Below are positions 38,593 to 44,436 of a stretch of DNA of 44,436 nt, piece by piece; the first letter of the stretch is position 1; each line of letters starts with the position of its first letter. Below the pieces are notes generated by a model. It was given only the letters and a program-made list of their open reading frames with translations. It had not been told where the DNA came from and made no database searches. The position numbers and the translations under genes are program-made. Origin of the DNA: a virus; IMG/VR virus record IMGVR_UViG_3300037606_000337, positions 1-44,436 of that record; one strand, written 5' to 3'.

Positions 38593-41500
38593 CCGACCTA
38601 GGCGCGATCCCGCGTGACGACTTCCGCGATGAGTTTCGGGAGCGTTTGCGCTCCCTGCGCCTTGACCGAGCTGCTCGGGTCAGTGTCGCGATGTCCGAGA
38701 AGCGATCGGCTGAGGCGCTCGGAGAGGCCCGTCAGCTCGCTGAGCGCTTGGGCAGCCCAATGGCCAACGTCTTGGCGGACGTTGAACACGCGAAGCGCGT
38801 GGCCGCTCAGCGGCGCGTCACGGCCCCGAGCTTCGACCGGGACTTCCCGGCGCTAGCCTCCAAGATCGACGGTGACTTCGACTTCCTGACGATGTCCCGC
38901 GACGACATGGGCAACCTCGAATCCACCGAGGGGGCTTTGAAGTGGGTTGGGCGGTCGTTCGACAACAGCGCCGACGGAGTGCTCGGCTCGATCCGAACCA
39001 CGCTAGGACGCGCAGGGTTCGACGTTAAGAAGCTCAGCCCAGCAGAGAAGCAGGTATACCGCGAACGCCAGCAGATCGCCGCACAGCGCGACGGGGACAA
39101 CTGGGGCGCGGACGCCATCAACGTGTTTACCTCGATGGGCGCCACCGTCGGCGCGGGCGCGGTCGGCTTCGCGGTCGGTGGCCCGGTGGGCGCTGCAGCC
39201 GGCGCGTCGGCGGTGTCGTTCGCGATGTCGTCAGGCGAAGTATACAACGACCTGATCGACTCGGGCTACACGCCCGACCAAGCCGCACCGCTCGCTGACG
39301 GATGGGGTGGGGTAATGGCCGCGCTGGACGTGGTCGGTGCTGGCCGCACCGCCTCAGCGTTCTCGAAGACCTACGGCAAGAAGCTCTTGCCAATGCTGTT
39401 CAAGAAGGGGCTGCCCCTGGATACGCGCAAGAGCTTGCTGCTGTCGGCGGTGAAGGATTACGCGCTAGACATTGGCGTTGAGTCGGCCACCGAGGTGATG
39501 CAGCAAGCCGCCTCGATCGCGGCTCGCTACCAAGCGCACAACAACTACCGCTCAGGGGAGTTCGATGTCGACGTGTCGGCCGAGCTGTGGGACACGTTCG
39601 TTCACACCGCCCGCGGGATGACTCTCGTAGGCATGCCGGGCGCGGGAATGCGCATCCGCAGCGGCATGACGCAAGCCGCCAACGCCAAGCAGACGATGGT
39701 GGCGCACGAGAGGTTGGGGAAGATCGAAGCTGAATCCAAGCTCGGTAAGCGTTCACCGAGTGCTCGCGCGGAGTTCGTGACCGCTGCAGCGCCCGACGGG
39801 ATCAAGACGGTCTACGTGCGGCCTGACAAGTTGCTCGACACGATCGACAAACTTGAGCAAGACCCGGCGCACTCCGAAGTGCGAGCCGAGTTGCTGGAGA
39901 CGTTCCCCAACATCCTCGCCCAAGCAAAGCAGGCGCTTGAGGAAGGCACCGACGTGCAGTTGCCGATCGGTGACTGGCAAACGAAGCTCGCGCAAAGTGA
40001 ACTCGGTCGGCGGTTGATGCCGCACGCAGTGTTCCACCAAGACGCGGACACACCTTCCGAGCGAGAGGAACTCGCACCGCTGGAAGGGGACTTCTCGGCG
40101 GTGATGAACGAGGCGGCGGCGCGGGCTGAAGTCGACCAAGCCTACGGCGACGCGCTTGAGAAGGTCTACTCGGATGCCTACACGCAATCGCTCGCTACGG
40201 GCCGCCCGGCTGAGGAAGCTCGCGCGGCTGCGTTGTTCATCCGCAACATGTCGGTCGCGCTCGCGAAGCACGAAGGCATCGAGTTGAAGGAGTTCATCGA
40301 GCGCAACACCATGCTCGCCGTCGAGCGCGGCGCAGGCGTGAACGCTCGCCCTGACGCGCTGTTCCAAGATGAAGTGATCCAGGACGTAACCGAGGCGCGC
40401 CGCACTGGCGGCGACATCAACCAGAACCCGAACCCTGAGAAGGTGATCGCGGGGTTCCAAGTTCGAGCTTTGCGTGAGGGGGCTTTCGAGTTCCAGAGTG
40501 ACAACGTTGCAGGTGCGTTCGTGCTCAGCGAGTCGGGTCACGCGGTCACTGACGGGGTGAGCACTCGGGCGGGAAAGTTCGACACCTACAGCTACCGAAT
40601 GTTCCTGCGGGCCCTCGCCGATCAGTTCGGGTCTGTGACGAGCGGAGAAGATCTCACCTACGACGAAAATAACGCGTGGGCGTCGTCGGGGGCGCAGCTC
40701 AACAAGGCGGGCGATTACGTGTTGAAGCGCGCGGGCGCCCCAAAGTTCCAACTCTTCTCGGCGGTGCAACGCGAGCTTGAGTCGGTGCAAGCGAAAGCAC
40801 TCCCGCCAGTCGGGTGGCGCGACACAATTAACAGCCTCATCACCAAAGGCAAAGTGAAGCGGGCCGAGATCGACGCTTCAGGCATCCTTGATTGGCTCGC
40901 GCTGCAGACGGGCAAGGTCACCCGTGAGGCGGTTGTCAAAGAGTTCGACCGGCTCTCAGTGAAAGTGGCCATGCCGCTCGCGCCGCCGATCGTTCGCGAC
41001 CTAAGGTCAGACGGCGAATTCCTTGAGCGTTGGGGCGTCTACTACGAAGGCAACCTCGAAGGCTACTACCCAAGCGAAGACGACGCCCTGTCGACGGCGT
41101 ACGACTATAACGACAGGCTGCTGCGAGAAGACTACTGGGTCACCGCTGAGACTGAGAGAGACTCAACGCCCTTCTATCGGCCCTATGTCTACCTAGGCCG
41201 AGTCCAATCGGACTTGACTGATGCGATGGTTGAGCTGATCGACGCAACCGGCGGGGTCCATTCAGTGGGATACGACGTCGAGGGTAACCCGGCTCGCGTT
41301 TGGCTGTCAGACGAGGAGAGTAACTACGACGACGAGCAAGCGGCTCAAGACTTGCTCGACGAACTCGAAGAGACCTACGGCGAGCAGTTGCCCGGCGCGA
41401 GCTTCAGCATCGCCGAGGTTTACGGCGAGCAAGACGTGTGGGTGTTGAACACTCCTAGCGGAGACACCCGTTTCTACGACGAAGCCGAAGCATACACCGC

Positions 41501-44436
41501 GTTGGAGCAAGCGCGCCAGAACTTCGAAGGCGGCTACTACGTGTTGGAGGATGCAGAGCACAACCAACGAATCGCAGGGTTGAACGAAGAGCGCCGCCAA
41601 CTCGAAGAAGACGGGGTTCTCGACGACGACGAGACTGTTGAGCGACAAGTAGCGTTTGCGAACTACACCGTCGAAGGCCAGAAGGACAGCTACGAAGAGC
41701 ACGTGATTGTGCTTGAACGGGTGAAGGGCGCGGCGGTGACTGACGTGAAGTTCGGCGCGAAGTTCGACGCGGCCTCGATTAACCACGGCATGATGGCCGA
41801 GATTCGGAATGTCAACCGCTTGCTGCATATCCGCACTAGCCGCCGACTGAACTCTGACAACGAGCCTGTGCTGTTTGTCGAAGAGCTACAGAGTGACTGG
41901 GCACAGCGGTCGTCCGACGGCTTCTTGACCAGCAGGGAGCAGCGGAAGGCCGACATTGACGTTCTGCGTCAGGAACGCGAACCGTTCACCGACGAAGACC
42001 CCGAATTCCAATCCTTATCCAACGCGATCGCGGCGGTGGGGAGCGGGTTCCCTTTGGCGAAGGCGCGAGCGCACGGCGACCTGACTTGGCAGCGGCGGCT
42101 AGCTAAGAAACGCGCGATAGCCGCCATCCAACCCGAGGACGTTGACGCGGCCGAGGTGGAGTCGAGCCGCCTCTACGACGAGTTGCTTGAGTTCAAAGAC
42201 CTGCAGCATGAGTCCGCGCCCTTGATCGCGACGCGAGCGTTTGCCGTCGAAGTAGACGGGGAGCAGCTCACCGACAAGAACGGCAATCCGCAGCGGTTCG
42301 GCTCGGCGGTGGAAGCTGAGGCTTACATCAAGAAGGCGAAGAAGGGGGCAGTTGTAGACCTAGGCGATAGCGCTAACTCGAAGTCTTGGGTAACGCTAGG
42401 GCTGAAACGGATCATGTTGATCGCGGCCTCGCGCGGCATCAAGCACGTGGCGTTCGCGTCGGGGCAGCAGAACGCGGACCACTACAGCTTGAGCAGCCAC
42501 GTGCGCAAGGTGACCTTTGTTGCCGACCGCTCGAAGCACCCAGTCAATACCTCCGCGCGGAACCTCAAGGAAGTTCGGCTCGACTTCGCGGGCGGCAACA
42601 GCAGCCTCATCCTCTACGTGAACTCGCTAGGGCGCGTCCGCATTGCGAACGGTCCAGGGTCCTACAGAGTTGAAGGTGAGAAACTGTCGGAGGTGCTCGG
42701 CAAAGAGTGGGCGGACAAAGCTCTATCCTTGGCCCCAGGTGAAAGCCTCGACTTGAGCGTCGACATCGGGGGCAAGGGCATGAAGGCGTTCTACGACGAG
42801 ATGATTCCGCAAACGGCGAAGCCTTTGTTGAAGAAGCTCGGGCTTCAGATGGGGGTGATCCCCATCAACGCGGTCAACAAATACGCACGCACTGAGGTGA
42901 CGCGTGAGCAGGCGCTAGTAGGGATGCAGAGTAGGGCTCCAGCCTTCGTGACGTTTGACAACGGGCTAACGCGCCGAGTTGACGAGGCAGGAGAGCTTCA
43001 CGCACTTGAGGCGCCGCGCGACACGCATACCACTCGAAGCGTCTCGGTTGACATGCTCCCCAAGAGTCAGATGGACCTCGACCTTTTGGAAGGGGAAGAC
43101 CGCACCACATACTCTTGGGGCATGGCGAGTCCGACCGGGGTAGTGAACCCGGCGTTATGGAACCCAGTCCACGACTACGCGCAGCTTGAACAGCTCGTAG
43201 CTGACCCGACGATCGTGTTCCGGGAGGTGGTCCGTGAGCCTAAGCCGGGGAGGGTGCCGGTGAAGTTTGAGCAAGGGTCGGGCGTAATGACTCAGCAGGG
43301 TTTCACGCTCACCGACGAAGCGATGGCGGAGCTGGAGCAAGGGCTCGCGTTGTTCCAAGACGGCGACGGTGAAGCCCGCGGGGGTTTCGAGCCCGTCATC
43401 AACCGCATCTTGATGAACAAGGACTCAGACAGTTCGACGCTCTTCCACGAGATGTCGCACTACTACCTCGAAGAACTTTCGCGCATCGCAACGCTGACGG
43501 GGCAAGACTCGACTGCGGCCAACGAGCTTGGCATCGTTCTAGCGTGGGCCGGTGAAGACCCCACCCAGTGGTCCGCGAAGACCATCGACCAGCGGCGCAA
43601 AACACATGAGGCGTTCGCCATCAACTTCGAGAAGTGGCTCTACGAAGGCGTCGCGCCAACTGAAGAGATGCGCGGCTTGTTCTCGCGGCTGCGCGCGATG
43701 ATGGTTGCGGTCTACACCGACGTAATCACGAAGCTCAACAAAGCATTCAAACGACGCTTCGGCGAGGACCTCCCCGGTCTGACCCCGGAGATCCGCCAAG
43801 TGTTCGGCCGCATGGTTGCCACCGAGGCCGAGGTGCATGCCGCGTTCGAAGCTGAAGGCTTCGAGGCGCTGTTCCAGTCGTCTGAAGAGTTCGTCAAGAA
43901 CGGCGGCACCGAGGACGAATACCTCAAGCTGCAGAAGCTCCACCAGGACACCGAGAACCTCGCGATCGAAGAGCTGACGCGCAAGCGCCTTCGCTCGATG
44001 GAACTGGCGAGCGGTGCAACCCAAGGCGAGCTGAAGCGTCTGCAGCAAGCGCACGTCGTGCGTCGGCGTGAGATCCGCAAGGAAGTCGAAGCCGAGTTGA
44101 AACTGTCGCAGGTTGAACGCTTGCGCTCGTGGCTGCGAAACGGGGAGCACCTCGACACCGAAGGCAACATCGCGTCGACCATGGGGGCGAACACCGTCCA
44201 CCGACTCAACCGCAGCGAAGTGGTTGCCCGTGTCCCTGAGCCCGCGAGGCTCCGCAAGCTCGACAAGCAGAACGCACTCACCCTCTCGGGGCTCAGCGTC
44301 GACACGGTTGCCCCGTTGTTCGACTACGAGAGCGGTGAGCAGTTGCTCGACGCACTCATCGAGTCGCCTGAGTTCGGTGACGCGGTGAAGAGCACCACCG
44401 ACCAGCGGATGAAGGATGAGCATCCCGAGCTAACTG
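38589..44436 (+). CDS. Giant polyvalent internal virion protein with zincin-like motif (3' truncated)
   Basis: Open frame from ATG 38589 (ATGA overlap) to the window edge: 1949 complete codons with no stop. Residues ~183-210 are a glycine/alanine-rich hydrophobic segment (GATVGAGAVGFAVGGPVG), as in membrane-penetrating ejection proteins. Residues ~1085-1260 hold a polyvalent-protein domain: LLHIRTSRR, LFVEELQSDWAQ (E1098-W1104), then GLKRIMLIAASRGIKHVAFASGQQ. A HEMSHYYLE zincin-like metal site lies at H1620-E-M-S-H1624. The end is helical and charged (QRMKDEHPELT). It is the gp16-equivalent position, the last and largest ejection protein. It probably continues in the open frame at 2-2752. No lysozyme/transglycosylase motif was seen. 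Confidence 0.85.
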   Translation, partial: MTDLGAIPRDDFRDEFRERLRSLRLDRAARVSVAMSEKRSAEALGEARQLAERLGSPMANVLADVEHAKRVAAQRRVTAPSFDRDFPALASKIDGDFDFLTMSRDDMGNLESTEGALKWVGRSFDNSADGVLGSIRTTLGRAGFDVKKLSPAEKQVYRERQQIAAQRDGDNWGADAINVFTSMGATVGAGAVGFAVGGPVGAAAGASAVSFAMSSGEVYNDLIDSGYTPDQAAPLADGWGGVMAALDVVGAGRTASAFSKTYGKKLLPMLFKKGLPLDTRKSLLLSAVKDYALDIGVESATEVMQQAASIAARYQAHNNYRSGEFDVDVSAELWDTFVHTARGMTLVGMPGAGMRIRSGMTQAANAKQTMVAHERLGKIEAESKLGKRSPSARAEFVTAAAPDGIKTVYVRPDKLLDTIDKLEQDPAHSEVRAELLETFPNILAQAKQALEEGTDVQLPIGDWQTKLAQSELGRRLMPHAVFHQDADTPSEREELAPLEGDFSAVMNEAAARAEVDQAYGDALEKVYSDAYTQSLATGRPAEEARAAALFIRNMSVALAKHEGIELKEFIERNTMLAVERGAGVNARPDALFQDEVIQDVTEARRTGGDINQNPNPEKVIAGFQVRALREGAFEFQSDNVAGAFVLSESGHAVTDGVSTRAGKFDTYSYRMFLRALADQFGSVTSGEDLTYDENNAWASSGAQLNKAGDYVLKRAGAPKFQLFSAVQRELESVQAKALPPVGWRDTINSLITKGKVKRAEIDASGILDWLALQTGKVTREAVVKEFDRLSVKVAMPLAPPIVRDLRSDGEFLERWGVYYEGNLEGYYPSEDDALSTAYDYNDRLLREDYWVTAETERDSTPFYRPYVYLGRVQSDLTDAMVELIDATGGVHSVGYDVEGNPARVWLSDEESNYDDEQAAQDLLDELEETYGEQLPGASFSIAEVYGEQDVWVLNTPSGDTRFYDEAEAYTALEQARQNFEGGYYVLEDAEHNQRIAGLNEERRQLEEDGVLDDDETVERQVAFANYTVEGQKDSYEEHVIVLERVKGAAVTDVKFGAKFDAASINHGMMAEIRNVNRLLHIRTSRRLNSDNEPVLFVEELQSDWAQRSSDGFLTSREQRKADIDVLRQEREPFTDEDPEFQSLSNAIAAVGSGFPLAKARAHGDLTWQRRLAKKRAIAAIQPEDVDAAEVESSRLYDELLEFKDLQHESAPLIATRAFAVEVDGEQLTDKNGNPQRFGSAVEAEAYIKKAKKGAVVDLGDSANSKSWVTLGLKRIMLIAASRGIKHVAFASGQQNADHYSLSSHVRKVTFVADRSKHPVNTSARNLKEVRLDFAGGNSSLILYVNSLGRVRIANGPGSYRVEGEKLSEVLGKEWADKALSLAPGESLDLSVDIGGKGMKAFYDEMIPQTAKPLLKKLGLQMGVIPINAVNKYARTEVTREQALVGMQSRAPAFVTFDNGLTRRVDEAGELHALEAPRDTHTTRSVSVDMLPKSQMDLDLLEGEDRTTYSWGMASPTGVVNPALWNPVHDYAQLEQLVADPTIVFREVVREPKPGRVPVKFEQGSGVMTQQGFTLTDEAMAELEQGLALFQDGDGEARGGFEPVINRILMNKDSDSSTLFHEMSHYYLEELSRIATLTGQDSTAANELGIVLAWAGEDPTQWSAKTIDQRRKTHEAFAINFEKWLYEGVAPTEEMRGLFSRLRAMMVAVYTDVITKLNKAFKRRFGEDLPGLTPEIRQVFGRMVATEAEVHAAFEAEGFEALFQSSEEFVKNGGTEDEYLKLQKLHQDTENLAIEELTRKRLRSMELASGATQGELKRLQQAHVVRRREIRKEVEAELKLSQVERLRSWLRNGEHLDTEGNIASTMGANTVHRLNRSEVVARVPEPARLRKLDKQNALTLSGLSVDTVAPLFDYESGEQLLDALIESPEFGDAVKSTTDQRMKDEHPELT

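Noticed and set aside
39753-40790. Minus-strand frame of 345 codons, and a similar 294-codon frame at 43539-44423
   Set aside because: Both are antisense to the giant virion protein, whose plus-strand frame is open for 1949 codons with recognisable domains.
1-44436. Diversity-generating retroelement, as in Bordetella phage BPP-1, which shares Bbp-type proteins
   Set aside because: No reverse transcriptase frame and no template/variable repeat pair was seen; the single long duplication (10971/36318) lacks adenine-specific changes and does not target a C-type lectin domain.
1-44436. Temperate lifestyle or phage RNA polymerase
   Set aside because: No integrase, excisionase, partition gene, CI-type repressor pair or T7-type RNA polymerase motif was found. 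The small HTH protein alone is not evidence of lysogeny.

Overview
The window is most of one tailed-phage genome with a short-tailed (podovirus) virion plan. All recognisable genes are phage replication, packaging or virion genes. There is no integrase, no reverse transcriptase, no tRNA and no phage-type RNA polymerase. By eye the DNA is roughly 60% G+C. Genes are tightly packed and often overlap stop/start (ATGA, GTGA, TAATG), with many GTG and some TTG starts. Bbp16-like and Bbp19-like proteins, known from Bordetella phage BPP-1, and the general gene content suggest a host in the Pseudomonadota. The host itself cannot be read from the sequence.

Leftward (minus-strand) arm, 13527 down to 2869: replication and recombination. 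In transcription order it holds an HNH endonuclease with a long 15-residue repeat tail, an SNF2 helicase, two small unknowns, a DUF932 protein, a small two-helix membrane protein, small unknowns including a four-cysteine protein, a DUF2800 Cas4/RecB-like nuclease, an Enc34-type ssDNA-binding protein, a RecD/Dda-like helicase, a family A DNA polymerase with proofreading exonuclease, a helix-turn-helix protein and two small proteins. A leftward rho-independent terminator candidate lies at 2760-2800.

Rightward (plus-strand) arm, 13691 to the right end and continuing at 1-2752: a primase-polymerase/RepA-like helicase and a PDDEXK nuclease, then packaging and virion genes. The order is TerS, a receptor-binding or tail module (beta-helix protein with a nine-fold 21-residue repeat), TerL, a GNAT-like protein, portal, possible lysis proteins, Bbp19-like protein, scaffold, major capsid, two Bbp16-like proteins, a fusion of an SGNH esterase to tail tubular protein A, tail tubular protein B, two internal virion proteins and a giant polyvalent internal protein.

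The giant protein runs off the right end (1949 codons present). The open frame at the left end (917 codons) looks like its C-terminus, so the window is probably a circularly permuted genome lacking a short piece inside this gene.

The most unusual points are: (1) the esterase-tail tubular A fusion; (2) a 63-bp near-perfect duplication that makes the end of an early leftward gene antisense to the start of a late virion gene; (3) two conserved stem-loops placed at an identical distance before two late genes; (4) a branched inverted-repeat element before the RecD-like helicase; (5) the hydrophobic repeat array in the beta-helix protein; and (6) no recognisable endolysin.
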